Shown in pieces: positions 18,113-28,531 of a stretch of DNA of 64,000 bases; within the stretch, counting starts at the first letter, position 1; each line of letters begins with the position of its first letter. The notes below the pieces were generated by a model. It was not told the DNA's origin. It was given only the letters and a program-made list of their open reading frames with translations, and did no database searches. The stretch spans positions 124,001 through 188,000 of the forward strand of contig NZ_CP054021.1 in the NCBI RefSeq assembly GCF_005862305.2. Reading direction: 5' to 3'. This DNA comes from Rhizobium indicum (lineage in GTDB: Bacteria; Pseudomonadota; Alphaproteobacteria; Rhizobiales; Rhizobiaceae). Both the position numbers and the translations under genes were made by a program.

Positions 18113-19369
18113 TTACGCCGCGCGGCGGATCAGGATGTGCTTCTTCTTGCCGAGCGAGAGCTTGATGACGCCGTCAGCGGTGATTTCGCCGCTGCCGATC
18201 ATCTTGCGTTCGTCGCTGACCGCCTCGTCGTTGATGCGGACCGCGCCCCCCTGGACGTGACGGCGGGCTTCGCCGTTCGACGAGGCAAGGCCGGCACGAA
18301 CGATCAGCGACAGCAGGCCGATGCCGCCGTCGAGTTCGGTGGCAGGGATATCGACCGAGGGCAGGTTCTCCGAGAGGCTGCCTTCCTCGAAGGTTTTGCG
18401 CGCGGTTTCAGCGGCCTGCTCGGCGGCCGTGCGGCCGTGCAGGATCGCGGTAACCTCAGTTGCCAGGAGCTTCTTGACCTCGTTCAGCTCCGAACCACCG
18501 ATCGCCGACAGCCTTGTGATTTCATCCATGGGCAACGTGGTGAAAAGCTTGAGGAAGCGCGGCACATCAGCGTCCTCGGTATTGCGCCAATATTGCCAGA
18601 AGTCATAGACAGGCAGCAGATCGGCATTCAGCCAGACTGCACCGGAAGCCGATTTGCCCATCTTAGCGCCGGACGACGTCGTCAACAACGGCGATGTCAG
18701 CGCATAGAGCTGCTGTGTCCCCATGCGGTGACCGAGATCGATACCGTTGACGATATTGCCCCACTGGTCCGAACCGCCCATCTGCAGGCGGCAATCGTAG
18801 CGCTTGGCAAGCTCGACGAAATCGTAGGCCTGCAGGATCATGTAGTTGAATTCCAGGAAGGACAACGACTGTTCGCGGTCAAGGCGCGTCTTCACACTGT
18901 CAAAAGACAGCATGCGGTTAACCGAGAAATGGCGGCCGACATCGCGCAGGAACTCCAGATAATTCAATGAGCGCAGCCACTCGGCGTTGTTGATCATCAG
19001 CGCGGCGGTGGCAGGCCTCTCATAATCGAGGTAGTTCGAGAAGCAGGTTTTGATCGAGGCGATATTCTGCTCGATCGTCTCGATCGTCATCAGCTTACGC
19101 GCCTCCTCCTTGAAAGAGGGATCGCCGACCATACCGGTGCCGCCGCCCATCAGCGAAATCGGGCGGTGGCCCGTCGCCTGCAGCCAATGCAGCATCATGA
19201 TCTGTGTCAGGTGGCCGACGTGAAGACTGGATGCCGTCGGGTCGTAGCCGATATAGGCCGTCACGGTTTCCTTGGCGAACAGGTCGTCGAGGCCGCTTTC
19301 ATCGGAGATCTGATGAATGAAGCCGCGCTCTTTCAGCGTGCGGAGGAAATCGGACTTGAACTCGGACAT
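18113..19369 (-). CDS. tyrS: Tyrosyl-tRNA synthetase
   Basis: A cytosolic class I synthetase of 418 residues that attaches tyrosine to tRNA-Tyr. It has the HIGH-type motif HVGH at residues 50-53, the KMSKS-type [15 protein letters not shown] and [11 protein letters not shown] for tyrosine binding, and a C-terminal S4 RNA-binding domain (INDEAVSDE...). ATG 19369 ([16 protein letters not shown]) is the standard start. It diverges from anmK and ends at an intrinsic terminator. Confidence 0.98.
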   Translation of the reverse strand: MSEFKSDFLRTLKERGFIHQISDESGLDDLFAKETVTAYIGYDPTASSLHVGHLTQIMMLHWLQATGHRPISLMGGGTGMVGDPSFKEEARKLMTIETIEQNIASIKTCFSNYLDYERPATAALMINNAEWLRSLNYLEFLRDVGRHFSVNRMLSFDSVKTRLDREQSLSFLEFNYMILQAYDFVELAKRYDCRLQMGGSDQWGNIVNGIDLGHRMGTQQLYALTSPLLTTSSGAKMGKSASGAVWLNADLLPVYDFWQYWRNTEDADVPRFLKLFTTLPMDEITRLSAIGGSELNEVKKLLATEVTAILHGRTAAEQAAETARKTFEEGSLSENLPSVDIPATELDGGIGLLSLIVRAGLASSNGEARRHVQGGAVRINDEAVSDERKMIGSGEITADGVIKLSLGKKKHILIRRAA

Positions 19370-19502
19370 AGGTTTCGTCTCTTGGTGTCTGCTCCGCACC
19401 CCATGGGGGCTTGGCGCAAGTTCGTTGTTGTTGATCTGTCGCGGCGCGTTTAGCACTGTTTTTATAAAAGTGCATCCGGGAATCGCATGGGAGGCAAGCC
19501 TC

Positions 19503-20621
19503 ATGGATGTCATCAGGACCGCGATCGGGCTGATGAGCGGCACGTCGATGGACGGAATCGACGTCGCGTTGATCAGGACCGACGGCCGCGGCTTCATCGA
19601 GCGCGGGCCGTTCATGGGCGTGCCCTATGATCCGGATTTTCGCGGGCAGCTCAAACGGGCGCTGGAACTGTCGCGTCCACTGACCGACAGGAGCGAACGA
19701 CCCGCTGAGCTTCGCGAGATCGAGCTTGAACTCACCTGGCGGCATGCAATTGCCGTTACGGCATTCATGGAGCGTTTCGGGCTTTCTGCCGATGCCGTCG
19801 ATGTTCTCGGCTTCCATGGCCAGACGGTGCTTCATCACCCTGATGAGGGATTGACGATCCAGATTGGCGACGGCGGGGAACTGGCGAAGAGAACCGGCAT
19901 ATCGGTGGTCTACGACATGCGCGCCAACGATATGGTTCATGGCGGGCAGGGCGCGCCGCTGGTGCCGGCCTATCACGCAGCACTTGCGGGAAAATTCCAG
20001 CAGGCGGGACAGGCAGTGTGCTTCGTCAATATCGGCGGCATCTCCAATCTCACCTTTATCGGCACCGACGGACGGATATCGGCGTTCGACAGCGGTCCGG
20101 GCAATACGCTGATCGACCAGTGGGTGGAGATGCAGACCGGTAAAACCTATGACCCCAGCGGCGAGATCGGTGGGCGCGGAAAGGTCGTGGCCAGCCTGGC
20201 GGAACGCTATCTGCAAAGCCCGTTCTTCCGCGGCAATATTCGCCGGTCGCTGGACCGCGGCGATTTTGCACCGCTTCAGCCCGAGGAAGCGAGCCTTGAA
20301 GACGGCGCCCGGACGCTCGCGCATGTCGCCGCCGCCTCGATCATCAAATCCGCCAGTTTCCTGCCGGAGACCCCAGCGATCTATATCGTCTGCGGCGGCG
20401 GGCGGCTGAACGCCACTCTGATGGCAGAGTTCTCAGTCATGGCCGAAAGGCTGGGCTCGAGGGTGCTGACGGCGGAGGAGCCGGGCTTCGACGGCGATGC
20501 GATGGAAGCCGAGGCCTGGGCCTATCTCGCCGTCCGGTCGCTGGACGGACTGCCGCTGACATTCCCCGGCACGACGGGAGTCGACGCTCCCGTCAGCGGC
20601 GGGGTGCTGGCGACGCCATGA
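19503..20621 (+). CDS. anmK: Anhydro-N-acetylmuramic acid kinase
   Basis: A 372-residue cytosolic enzyme that opens and phosphorylates anhydro-MurNAc to MurNAc-6-phosphate in peptidoglycan recycling. The family signature [16 protein letters not shown] is at the N-terminus, with [11 protein letters not shown] and [13 protein letters not shown] further along. It diverges from tyrS and overlaps the GNAT gene by 4 bases (ATGA). Confidence 0.97.
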   Translation: MDVIRTAIGLMSGTSMDGIDVALIRTDGRGFIERGPFMGVPYDPDFRGQLKRALELSRPLTDRSERPAELREIELELTWRHAIAVTAFMERFGLSADAVDVLGFHGQTVLHHPDEGLTIQIGDGGELAKRTGISVVYDMRANDMVHGGQGAPLVPAYHAALAGKFQQAGQAVCFVNIGGISNLTFIGTDGRISAFDSGPGNTLIDQWVEMQTGKTYDPSGEIGGRGKVVASLAERYLQSPFFRGNIRRSLDRGDFAPLQPEEASLEDGARTLAHVAAASIIKSASFLPETPAIYIVCGGGRLNATLMAEFSVMAERLGSRVLTAEEPGFDGDAMEAEAWAYLAVRSLDGLPLTFPGTTGVDAPVSGGVLATP

Positions 20622-21145
20622 GAGAGCAGCGGGTCATGCTGAAGACGCCACGGCTTACCTTCGTCATGTGGGACGAAGGCGATGGGACCCTGGTGCAACA
20701 GCTGCATTCGACGATGGCGACGACCCGATATTTGTCCGGCAACGTGCCGTGGAGCCTCCAAAAGGCTGAGGAACGGCTGCGCGGCTGGTTCGAGGAACAG
20801 GCGCGCGACGGCACGACCAAATACAAGCTCCTCGCCGAGGACGGTCGATTTGTCGGCCGTGCGGGGATTTCAAAGTTCAGGAACGAGCAATTCGAACTCG
20901 GCTATTCCCTGCGCGAGGAGGCGTGGGGCAGGGGCCTGGCAACGGAAGCGGCGAGTGCGCTTGCCGACTGGTTCTTCGAAAGGAAGTTTGCATCGGGCTT
21001 CATCGCCTTCACGCATCCCGAAAACATCGCCTCGCAACGCGTCCTCAGAAAGATCGGCATGCGCGAACGCGCGCCGATCCTGATCGATGGAGTGCTGGAC
21101 ACGGTTTTCGGACTGACCGCCGATATGCGGCCGGCAAAGCTCTAA
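20618..21145 (+). CDS. GNAT family N-acetyltransferase (RimJ/RimL-like)
   Basis: A protein of 175 residues with the Acetyltransf_3 layout: [15 protein letters not shown] at the N-terminus, [16 protein letters not shown] for acetyl-CoA binding, and [16 protein letters not shown]. Substrate unknown; relatives modify ribosomal proteins or small amines. Its ATG overlaps the anmK stop, so it is coupled to that gene. Its last bases overlap the end of the convergent acyltransferase. Confidence 0.88.
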   Translation: MREQRVMLKTPRLTFVMWDEGDGTLVQQLHSTMATTRYLSGNVPWSLQKAEERLRGWFEEQARDGTTKYKLLAEDGRFVGRAGISKFRNEQFELGYSLREEAWGRGLATEAASALADWFFERKFASGFIAFTHPENIASQRVLRKIGMRERAPILIDGVLDTVFGLTADMRPAKL

Positions 21146-22317
21146 CTCTTGACGGCGACCGGTCGGACATGGGATTCGCGCCCAGCCTGATTGCCATCCT
21201 CGACGCCCCTGACCTGGGCGATGAATGAGAATTTCTTGCGAAGGCCGAGGATCGGCTTCTCGATGAAATGCCAGGACAGCACCGCAACGGCGAGAGCCGA
21301 TGGCAGGCCGACGAGATAGAGCGCCAGCGCACCATATTTCGGATAGAGAAAAACCGACGGGAACGAGCTGATCCAGATCTGTAAAAACGGGTCGTGATAA
21401 AGATAGACGCCGTAGGAATAGTCGCCTTTCCTGAAAAAGGCCGGGATGGGCACCTCGGACAGGCCGACGAAGACGGTGATGTAAACAAGAGAGGTGATGA
21501 CCAAGGGCCGGTTGAGCACCGACTCCGTCGCTCGGCTGTCCAGGGTGAGGATGGCGACGATGCAGACCAGGCAGGCAGCGCCGAATATCCAGCGGGAATG
21601 CGGAATGACTGCCCTGAACTGAAAGGCGACGATGCCCATCATGAAGGCCGTTATCAGTTGGGAGCCTCGGCTCATGAACAGGAAGCGCGCGATCGGCTTG
21701 ATCGAGCCCGGCAACAGGTAGGGCATCTTCTGCACGATAAGGCCGATGACGATGTAGGCGATCGTCACCGCCAGCAGCTTGTAGCGCGTTTTCACAATGG
21801 CGGTGATCATCAGGAACGACATGATGATGTAGCAGAAGATTTCCCAGGGAACCGTCCACAGAGCGCCGTTGACACGCTGGCTCGGATTATCCTGGAAAAC
21901 GCCCGGAAGCTCGTAATGAATCCAGCCGACGATATTCAGGAAGTATTTGAAAAACCGCTGATCGGTAAAATATTCGGAATGATAGACGACCGTGATGATC
22001 GGTCCGATGATCAGCGAACAAACGACGATATCGACGGCAAGCGCTGGGACGATGCGCAAGCCTCGGTTGATCAGGAAATTCCGGAGGCTCAGGCGCTGTG
22101 CACTGCCGGCGATCAGAAATCCGCTCAAAGCGAAGAACATCGGAACAAGAGCGTATTCAGTGAACCAGAATACTGACCCCCTGATGAAGTCATTGTTGTC
22201 GGTTAACAAAAAGGAATGGGTCAATACGATGGAAAAGGCGAGCCCTATTCGAAGAAAATCGAACCCCGGACCAATTCCCCTATACTTATCGAGGACTTCC
22301 CCGAACGACTTGGTCAT
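21142..22317 (-). CDS. Acyltransferase 3 family membrane protein
   Basis: A protein of 391 residues with about ten hydrophobic helices and the usual acyltransferase_3 start: FDFLRIGLAFSIVLTHSF with the catalytic His, followed by FFALSGFLIAGS. Such enzymes put O-acetyl or succinyl groups on exopolysaccharide or lipopolysaccharide sugars. No polysaccharide genes are nearby, so the substrate is unknown. ATG 22317 (MTKSFGEVLDKY) is chosen; a longer start has no support. Confidence 0.88.
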   Translation of the reverse strand: MTKSFGEVLDKYRGIGPGFDFLRIGLAFSIVLTHSFLLTDNNDFIRGSVFWFTEYALVPMFFALSGFLIAGSAQRLSLRNFLINRGLRIVPALAVDIVVCSLIIGPIITVVYHSEYFTDQRFFKYFLNIVGWIHYELPGVFQDNPSQRVNGALWTVPWEIFCYIIMSFLMITAIVKTRYKLLAVTIAYIVIGLIVQKMPYLLPGSIKPIARFLFMSRGSQLITAFMMGIVAFQFRAVIPHSRWIFGAACLVCIVAILTLDSRATESVLNRPLVITSLVYITVFVGLSEVPIPAFFRKGDYSYGVYLYHDPFLQIWISSFPSVFLYPKYGALALYLVGLPSALAVAVLSWHFIEKPILGLRKKFSFIAQVRGVEDGNQAGRESHVRPVAVKS

Positions 22318-22460
22318 TGCGGACCTCGCTTTTGTTAGGATCGCGAGGACCCTACCGCACTGCAACATGGATTGCAACACGATAGGTGGTCTGTTCCGGC
22401 ACAGCCGGCCCGGTTGTGTTCCGGACCGTCATGGCATCGATAAGGCTGAGATTTGTGGTG

Positions 22461-23138
22461 TCAGCGAATCCGCTTGGCGGCCGGTTCCGGCACCAGTTCG
22501 CCGTTGAGGCGGCGGTCGAGATAATCCTCGCATTCGCCCATCAGCGTTTCCACCTGACCGTTGAAGAAGTGGTTGGCGTTGGCGACGGTGCGATGGGTAA
22601 TCAGGATGCCCTTCTGGGTCTTCAGCTTCTCCACAAGGCCGTTCACATCCTTCTCAGGCGCCACCTTGTCCGCCTCGCCGTTGATGATCAGGCCGGAGGA
22701 GGGGCAGGGCGCCAGGAAGGAGAAGTCGTAGGTGTTCGGCTGGGGCGAGATCGACATGAAGCCTTCGATTTCCGGCCGGCGCATCAGGAGCTGCATGCCG
22801 ATCCAGGAGCCGAAGGAATAACCGGCGACCCAACAGGTCTTGGAATCAGGATGCAGGCTCTGCACCCAGTCGAGCGCCGAGGCGGCATCCGAGAGCTCGC
22901 CGGCGCCGTGGTCGAATTCGCCCTGGCTGCGGCCGATTCCCCGGAAATTGAAGCGCAGCGTCGTGAACCCGCGCTTCTGGAACATGTAGAAGAGCTGGTA
23001 GACGATCTGATTGTTCATCGTGCCGCCGAACTGCGGATGCGGATGCAGAATCAGGGCGATGGGCGCGCTTTTTTCCTTGGAGGGCTGGTAGCGGCCTTCA
23101 AGACGGCCGGCTGGGCCGTTGAAAATAACTTCGGGCAT
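22461..23138 (-). CDS. Alpha/beta hydrolase (COG2945-type)
   Basis: A cytosolic protein of 225 residues. It has IALILHPHPQFGGTMNNQIVYQ, FNFRGIGRSQGEFDHGAGE and the nucleophile elbow GYSFGSWIG, plus ANHFFNGQ with the catalytic His near the end. This is the family of small alpha/beta hydrolases common in rhizobia, annotated only as predicted hydrolases. It diverges from the suf operon and shares the region with the iron-type operators. Confidence 0.88.
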   Translation of the reverse strand: MPEVIFNGPAGRLEGRYQPSKEKSAPIALILHPHPQFGGTMNNQIVYQLFYMFQKRGFTTLRFNFRGIGRSQGEFDHGAGELSDAASALDWVQSLHPDSKTCWVAGYSFGSWIGMQLLMRRPEIEGFMSISPQPNTYDFSFLAPCPSSGLIINGEADKVAPEKDVNGLVEKLKTQKGILITHRTVANANHFFNGQVETLMGECEDYLDRRLNGELVPEPAAKRIR

Positions 23139-23191
23139 TGGTACTCCGGGTTTTATTTCGCGTTCGCGCTGCGTTGGATGACAACATGACT

Positions 23192-23206
23192 TGACTAGTG
23201 TTGTCA
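23192..23206. promoter_or_regulatory. Candidate RirA (IRO-type) operator of suf
   Basis: TGA-CTAGTGTTG-TCA fits the TGA-N9-TCA core reported for iron-responsive operators of rhizobial RirA. It is 150 bases before the first suf gene. It sits in a larger dyad: TGACAAC at 23179-23185 mirrors GTTGTCA at 23200-23206. Binding is not shown by sequence alone. Confidence 0.5.
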
Positions 23207-23210
23207 GCTT

Positions 23211-23240
23211 TTCTAAAACGCAGTTTAGAACAATTCGAAA
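23211..23240. promoter_or_regulatory. Candidate Irr (ICE-type) operator of suf
   Basis: TTTAGAACAATTCGAAA at 23224-23240 resembles the rhizobial iron control element, TTTAGAA facing TTCTAAA. TTCTAAA at 23211-23217 supplies a third half-site facing the other way. It lies between the divergent hydrolase and suf genes. Iron control of the operon is a strong inference. Confidence 0.5.
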
Positions 23241-23355
23241 CTTGCATGGCGATCCACGCATCGTGGAATGTGTCATAAGGCAAGCCCGGCGGAAATTTCA
23301 AGAAAAATGAACCGCGGATGCTGAAGCAAGCTCGTCAAGCGCAGGACTGAAGATC

Positions 23356-24573
23356 ATGGCGCCGCCACGCCTTTATCTCGACTGGAACGCCACAGCGCCG
23401 CTGCACCCCGCAGCACGCGCGGCGATCATGCGCGCCATCGACATTTTCGGCAATCCAAATTCCGTTCACGGCGAGGGCCGGGCCGCCCGCGCCGCCATCG
23501 AAGGCGCACGGCGCAAGGTGGCAGCACTTGCCGGCACCGATGCCGGCAATGTGGTCTTTACCAGCGGCGCGACCGAGGCCGCCAATCTGGTGCTGACGTC
23601 GGATTTCCGCATGGGCCGCACGCCGCTCCGCCTTGGCCATCTCTATTTCTCGGCGATCGAGCATCCGGCGGTGCGCGAAGGCGGCCGCTTCGCCAAAGAG
23701 AAGATGACGGAGATCCCGGTGACGGAAGCCGGCATCGTCGATCTCGATGCGCTCGGCCTGCTGCTCGATGCGCATGACAAGGCCGCCGGCCTGCCGATGG
23801 TCGCTATCATGCTCGTCAATAACGAGACGGGCATCGTCCAGCCGGTCGAGGCGGCGGCAAAGATCGTCCACGCCCATGGCGGGCTCTTCGTCGTCGACGC
23901 CGTGCAGGCGGCCGGCCGCATCGCGCTCGATATCGGCAAGATCGGCGCCGACTTCATGATCGTTTCCTCGCACAAGATCGGCGGGCCGAAGGGTGCCGGC
24001 GCGCTCATTGCGCAGGGCGAGGCGCTGATGCCCAGGCCGCTGATCCAAGGCGGCGGGCAGGAGCGGGGTCACCGCTCAGGGACACAGAATTCGCTGGCGC
24101 TGATCGGCTTCGGCGCGGCGGCAGAAGCCGCGGCAGACGAACTCGAGGCGCGTAATGCGGCGATCGGCGTGTTGCGCGAGCGGCTGGAAGCCGGCATGCG
24201 TGAGGTAGCAGCCGATGTGATGATCCACGGCGAGGGCGGCGAGCGCGTCGCCAATACGATCTTCTTCACCCTACCGGGGCTGAAGGCCGAGACTGGACAG
24301 ATTGCTTTCGACCTCGAAGGCGTTGCCCTATCCGCAGGCTCTGCCTGCTCGTCCGGCCGGCTCGGCGAAAGCCATGTGCTGACGGCGATGGGCCGTGACG
24401 CCAAGCTCGGGGCGCTGCGCATCTCGCTCGGCTTTTCGACGACGGAAGAGGATATCGACAGGGCGATTGCGGCTTTCGCAAAGATCGCCAACCGGCGCAG
24501 GTCGGCTGGGGAGGCGGCGTGCCCGCTGTCAAAACTTGCGGAAACGCAAATTTCTGCTTGCCAATCGGGCTGA
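23356..24573 (+). CDS. sufS2: Cysteine desulfurase, NifS/IscS-like (SufS2 type)
   Basis: A protein of 405 residues that uses PLP to take sulfur from cysteine as a persulfide. It has YLDWNATAPLHPAAR, FTSGATEAANL, the PLP lysine in SSHKIGGPKGAG, GTQN and the catalytic Cys loop SAGSACSSGRLGESH. It belongs to the NifS/IscS class and not to the SufS class, which is encoded again at 28532. The first gene of rhizobial suf operons is usually this type. The C-terminal 25 residues look like an extra tail. Confidence 0.92.
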   Translation: MAPPRLYLDWNATAPLHPAARAAIMRAIDIFGNPNSVHGEGRAARAAIEGARRKVAALAGTDAGNVVFTSGATEAANLVLTSDFRMGRTPLRLGHLYFSAIEHPAVREGGRFAKEKMTEIPVTEAGIVDLDALGLLLDAHDKAAGLPMVAIMLVNNETGIVQPVEAAAKIVHAHGGLFVVDAVQAAGRIALDIGKIGADFMIVSSHKIGGPKGAGALIAQGEALMPRPLIQGGGQERGHRSGTQNSLALIGFGAAAEAAADELEARNAAIGVLRERLEAGMREVAADVMIHGEGGERVANTIFFTLPGLKAETGQIAFDLEGVALSAGSACSSGRLGESHVLTAMGRDAKLGALRISLGFSTTEEDIDRAIAAFAKIANRRRSAGEAACPLSKLAETQISACQSG

Positions 24574-24666
24574 AAAGTCCCTTTTGGCCTCTTACATGAG
24601 GGGCAAGGTAATTGCCCAAACGCTACAAGCTGCCGGACCTTGTATCCGGCGAGATTGGAGAATGAG

Positions 24667-26136
24667 ATGGCTGCGGTGCAGGAAACAATCGACCAGGTGC
24701 GCCTGATCGATGTGGACCAGTATAAATACGGTTTCGAGACCGTCATCGAGATGGACAAGGCGCCGAAAGGCCTGTCCGAAGATATCATCCGCTTCATTTC
24801 GGCGAAGAAGCAGGAGCCGGAGTGGATGCTGGAATGGCGTCTCGAGGCCTATCGTCGCTGGCTGACGCTGGAAGAGCCGACCTGGGCGCGCGTCAACTAT
24901 CCGAAGATCGATTTCAACGACATCTATTATTACGCCGCGCCGAAGAGCACGCCGGGTCCAAAGTCGCTCGACGAGGTCGATCCGGAGCTGTTGAAGGTCT
25001 ATGAGAAGCTCGGCATCCCGCTGCGTGAGCAGGAGATCCTTGCCGGCGTCGAGAAGCCGAAGATCGCCGTCGACGCTGTTTTCGACAGCGTTTCGGTCGT
25101 TACCACCTTCAAGGCAGAGCTGAAGAAGGCCGGCGTGATCTTCATGTCGATCTCAGAAGCCATCCGCGAGTATCCGGAACTGGTGCAGAAGTACCTCGGC
25201 TCCGTCGTTCCGACCAGCGACAACTACTATGCGACGCTCAATTCAGCGGTCTTTACCGACGGTTCCTTCGTCTTCGTGCCGAAGGGCGTTCGCTGCCCGA
25301 TGGAGCTTTCGACCTATTTCCGCATCAACGAGAAGGGCACCGGCCAGTTCGAGCGCACGCTGATCATCGCGGAAGAGGGCGCTTACGTCTCCTATCTCGA
25401 AGGCTGCACGGCGCCGCAGCGCGACGAAAACCAGCTGCATGCGGCTGTCGTCGAACTCGTTGCGCTCGATGATGCCGAGATCAAATATTCGACCGTCCAG
25501 AACTGGTATCCGGGCGACAAGAACGGCAAGGGCGGCATCTACAACTTCGTCACCAAGCGCGGCGATTGCCGCGGCGACCGTTCGAAGATTTCGTGGACGC
25601 AGGTCGAAACCGGCTCGGCAATCACCTGGAAATATCCGTCCTGCATTCTGCGCGGCGACGACAGCCGCGGCGAGTTCTATTCGATCGCGGTATCGAACGG
25701 CCATCAGCAGATCGACAGCGGCACCAAGATGATCCATCTCGGCAAGAACACGTCGAGCCGCATCGTCTCCAAGGGCATCGCCGCCGGCGTGTCCAACAAC
25801 ACCTATCGCGGCCAGGTCTCGGCCCACCGCAAGGCTTCGAACGCGCGCAACTTCACCCAGTGCGATTCGCTGCTGATCGGCGACAAGTGCGGCGCCCATA
25901 CCGTGCCTTATATCGAGGCGAAGAATTCGACGGCGCAGTTCGAGCATGAAGCCACGACCTCGAAGATCTCCGAGGACCAGCTGTTCTACTGCCTGCAGCG
26001 CGGCATCCCGACCGAAGCGGCGATCGCACTAATCGTCAACGGCTTCGTCAAGGAAGTCCTGCAGGAACTGCCGATGGAATTCGCCGTCGAGGCGCAGAAG
26101 CTGATCAGCATCTCGCTCGAGGGCAGCGTGGGCTGA
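24667..26136 (+). CDS. sufB: Fe-S cluster scaffold complex subunit SufB
   Basis: A protein of 489 residues; the scaffold subunit of the SufBCD complex that builds Fe-S clusters. It has the SufB/SufD core with the beta-helix region: [35 protein letters not shown] and the C-terminal block [18 protein letters not shown] 24667 matches the family start. It is separated from the desulfurase gene by 93 bases. Confidence 0.97.
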   Translation: MAAVQETIDQVRLIDVDQYKYGFETVIEMDKAPKGLSEDIIRFISAKKQEPEWMLEWRLEAYRRWLTLEEPTWARVNYPKIDFNDIYYYAAPKSTPGPKSLDEVDPELLKVYEKLGIPLREQEILAGVEKPKIAVDAVFDSVSVVTTFKAELKKAGVIFMSISEAIREYPELVQKYLGSVVPTSDNYYATLNSAVFTDGSFVFVPKGVRCPMELSTYFRINEKGTGQFERTLIIAEEGAYVSYLEGCTAPQRDENQLHAAVVELVALDDAEIKYSTVQNWYPGDKNGKGGIYNFVTKRGDCRGDRSKISWTQVETGSAITWKYPSCILRGDDSRGEFYSIAVSNGHQQIDSGTKMIHLGKNTSSRIVSKGIAAGVSNNTYRGQVSAHRKASNARNFTQCDSLLIGDKCGAHTVPYIEAKNSTAQFEHEATTSKISEDQLFYCLQRGIPTEAAIALIVNGFVKEVLQELPMEFAVEAQKLISISLEGSVG

Positions 26137-26137
26137 C

Positions 26138-26383
26138 ATGAACGAGACGGACAAGAAACGCATTCTTGAACGTCTGGAAAACATGCGCGGGGAGATATTG
26201 GCGAAAATTCGCCCCCGCGAGCAGAGATATGAAACCGAGAAACCGCCGGAGCAGCCCTATGTGTTTCTCCAGCAGCGCATGGAAAAGCCGGGAAAGATCG
26301 TTCAGGGGATCCCGGAATTTCTCGAATGGCTTTGGCTCGTAACGGTCGCGGTTTTCCGTGTCATCCGTTTTTTTGGGCGATAG
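26138..26383 (+). CDS. Small unnamed protein inside the suf operon
   Basis: A protein of 81 residues that starts one base after the sufB stop, so it is almost certainly co-translated. The N-terminal 45 residues are highly charged (MNETDKKRILERLENMRGEI); the C-terminal 20 (LEWLWLVTVAVFRVIRFFGR) form one hydrophobic helix with a basic end, as in tail-anchored proteins. I recognise no family and no Cys is present, so a cluster-carrying role is unlikely. A membrane tether or accessory to SufBCD is only a guess. Confidence 0.65.
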   Translation: MNETDKKRILERLENMRGEILAKIRPREQRYETEKPPEQPYVFLQQRMEKPGKIVQGIPEFLEWLWLVTVAVFRVIRFFGR

Positions 26384-26463
26384 CACCGAGCCCCACATGA
26401 TGATGTCCTTACAAATTACGCGAGGCTCCGACGAGCTACGCAGAGAAAACGCAGGAACCAAAG

Positions 26464-27219
26464 ATGCTTGAAATCAGAAACCTTCATGCCCGCATCGCCG
26501 AAGACGGCACCGAGATCATCCGTGGCCTGAACCTGACGGTGAAGGCCGGCGAAGTTGCCGCGATCATGGGGCCGAACGGCTCCGGCAAGTCGACGCTCTC
26601 TTATGTGCTGTCCGGCCGCAGCGACTACGAAGTCACCGAGGGCGATATTCTCTACAATGGCGAAAGCATTCTCGAGCTCGATCCGGCCGAGCGCGCCGCC
26701 AAGGGCATTTTCCTCGCCTTCCAGTACCCGGTCGAAATTCCGGGCGTCGCCACCATGCAGTTCCTGAAGGTGGCGATGAACGAGCAGCGCAAGGCGCGCG
26801 GCGAGGACGAGTTGACGACGCCGGACTTCATGCGCCGCGTCAAGGATGCCGCCGGCAAGCTGCAGATCAATACCGAGATGCTGAAGCGGCCGCTGAACGT
26901 CGGCTTCTCCGGCGGCGAAAAGAAGCGGGCCGAGATCCTGCAGATGGCGCTGCTCGAACCGAAGCTGTGCGTGCTTGACGAAACCGATTCCGGCCTCGAC
27001 ATCGATGCGCTGAAGATCGTCGCCGACGGCGTCAACGCGCTGCGTTCGCCGGACCGCGCGGTCGTGGTCATCACCCACTACCAGCGCCTGCTCGACTATA
27101 TCGTGCCGGATACCGTCCACGTGCTCTATAAGGGCCAGGTGATCAAGTCGGGCGACAAGACGCTGGCGCATGAGCTGGAAGCCAACGGCTATGCCGACAT
27201 CATCGGCACGGCGGCCTGA
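26464..27219 (+). CDS. sufC: Fe-S cluster assembly ATPase SufC
   Basis: A cytosolic ABC-type ATPase of 251 residues that drives the SufBCD scaffold. Walker A is MGPNGSGKST, the ABC signature is FSGGEKKRAEI, Walker B is CVLDETDSGLDID, and the H-loop is VITHYQR. Family length is normal. It has 80 bases of spacing from the small gene. Confidence 0.97.
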   Translation: MLEIRNLHARIAEDGTEIIRGLNLTVKAGEVAAIMGPNGSGKSTLSYVLSGRSDYEVTEGDILYNGESILELDPAERAAKGIFLAFQYPVEIPGVATMQFLKVAMNEQRKARGEDELTTPDFMRRVKDAAGKLQINTEMLKRPLNVGFSGGEKKRAEILQMALLEPKLCVLDETDSGLDIDALKIVADGVNALRSPDRAVVVITHYQRLLDYIVPDTVHVLYKGQVIKSGDKTLAHELEANGYADIIGTAA

Positions 27220-27244
27220 GTTTCGGGTGGAAAGGACGACGTCC

Positions 27245-28519
27245 ATGAACATGCAGACGACGAGCCGCCTGACTGCGGCCGAGACGGCGCTGATCGAGGC
27301 TTTCAACCAGCAGATCGGCGAGCTGCCGGGCAATGGCGCGGTGACGGCACTGCGCGACCGGCTTCTCGACGACCTGAAGAAGGCCGGCCTGCCGACGCGC
27401 CGCATCGAGGCCTGGCATTATACCGACCTCAAGAATCTGCTGCGCACCGTTCCGCAGCAGGCGGGCGATGCCGGCTCGGAGGCTTTGGAGCCGCTCGTTG
27501 CTGATGCCACGGTGCTGGCGGTGATCCAAGGCCATTCCAACCAGAAGGCTACGGTCGACGGTCTTGGCGTTTCGGCCTATTCCGAACGTCTGCTTGACGG
27601 CTCTGCCGCAGGCGGGCTCGATGCGCTCGGCAGCGACGACGCGGTCGGCCGCATCAATGGCAGCTTCGTGCGCGATGGCTATGTCATCGACGTGCCTGCC
27701 GAGACCGAGCTTGAAAACCCGCTCGAAATCCAGTTCATCCATGCGGGCGGGCAGACGCATACGCGCTTGCCTGTGTCCTTCGGCGCCGGTGTCAAGGCGA
27801 CCGTCATCGAGCGTCACCGCACGGTGACCGGCGATGCTGCGCTGGTGTCCCATGTCACCGACATCACGGTTGGCGAAGGCACGGAACTGACCTGGATCAT
27901 CCTGCAGCAGCAGGGGGCCGACGATACGCATCTCGGGCAGATCCGCATTGATCTCGGCGCTGACGCCAAGCTCCGGCTTTTTGTCATCAATGCCGGCGGC
28001 AAGCTGGTGCGCCAGGAGCTGCATATCAAGGTGACGGGCGAGGGCGCCGATCTGACGTTGCGCGGCATCAACCTGCTCGGGGCAGAAAGCCATACCGACG
28101 TGACGATGGTGCTCGGCCACGACGTGCCGAATACCGGCTCTACCGAAGTCATCCGCAACGTCGTCTTCGACCGCGCCAAGGGCGTCTTCCAGGGCATGAT
28201 CCGGGTGGCGCCCGATGCGCAGAAAACCGATGCCAAGATGGCCTGCAACACGCTGTTGATGTCCGACGATGCCGAATTCTCGGTCAAGCCCGAGCTCGAA
28301 ATCTTCGCCGACGACGTGCAGTGCGGCCACGGCGCCACGGTGACCGATATCGACGCCAACCATCTCTATTACATGATGGCGCGCGGCATTCCGGAGAACA
28401 AGGCGCGGGCGATGCTCGTCAACGCCTTCGTCGCCGAGATCGTCGAGGAACTTGATGATGAAGCCCTGGTCGAGGCGCTGGAAGGCGTGATTTCGGCCTG
28501 GCTCGAAAAGCACGCCTGA
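27245..28519 (+). CDS. sufD: Fe-S cluster assembly protein SufD
   Basis: A protein of 424 residues; the SufB partner in the SufBC2D complex. It has the N-terminal helical part (LPTRRIEAWHYTDLKNLL) and the SufB/D core with FADDVQCGHGATVTDIDANHLYYMMARGIPENKARAMLVNAF near the end. ATG 27245 with GGAAAGGA just before it is chosen; the frame opens upstream inside sufC. Confidence 0.96.
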   Translation: MNMQTTSRLTAAETALIEAFNQQIGELPGNGAVTALRDRLLDDLKKAGLPTRRIEAWHYTDLKNLLRTVPQQAGDAGSEALEPLVADATVLAVIQGHSNQKATVDGLGVSAYSERLLDGSAAGGLDALGSDDAVGRINGSFVRDGYVIDVPAETELENPLEIQFIHAGGQTHTRLPVSFGAGVKATVIERHRTVTGDAALVSHVTDITVGEGTELTWIILQQQGADDTHLGQIRIDLGADAKLRLFVINAGGKLVRQELHIKVTGEGADLTLRGINLLGAESHTDVTMVLGHDVPNTGSTEVIRNVVFDRAKGVFQGMIRVAPDAQKTDAKMACNTLLMSDDAEFSVKPELEIFADDVQCGHGATVTDIDANHLYYMMARGIPENKARAMLVNAFVAEIVEELDDEALVEALEGVISAWLEKHA

Positions 28520-28531
28520 TCGGATATATTA

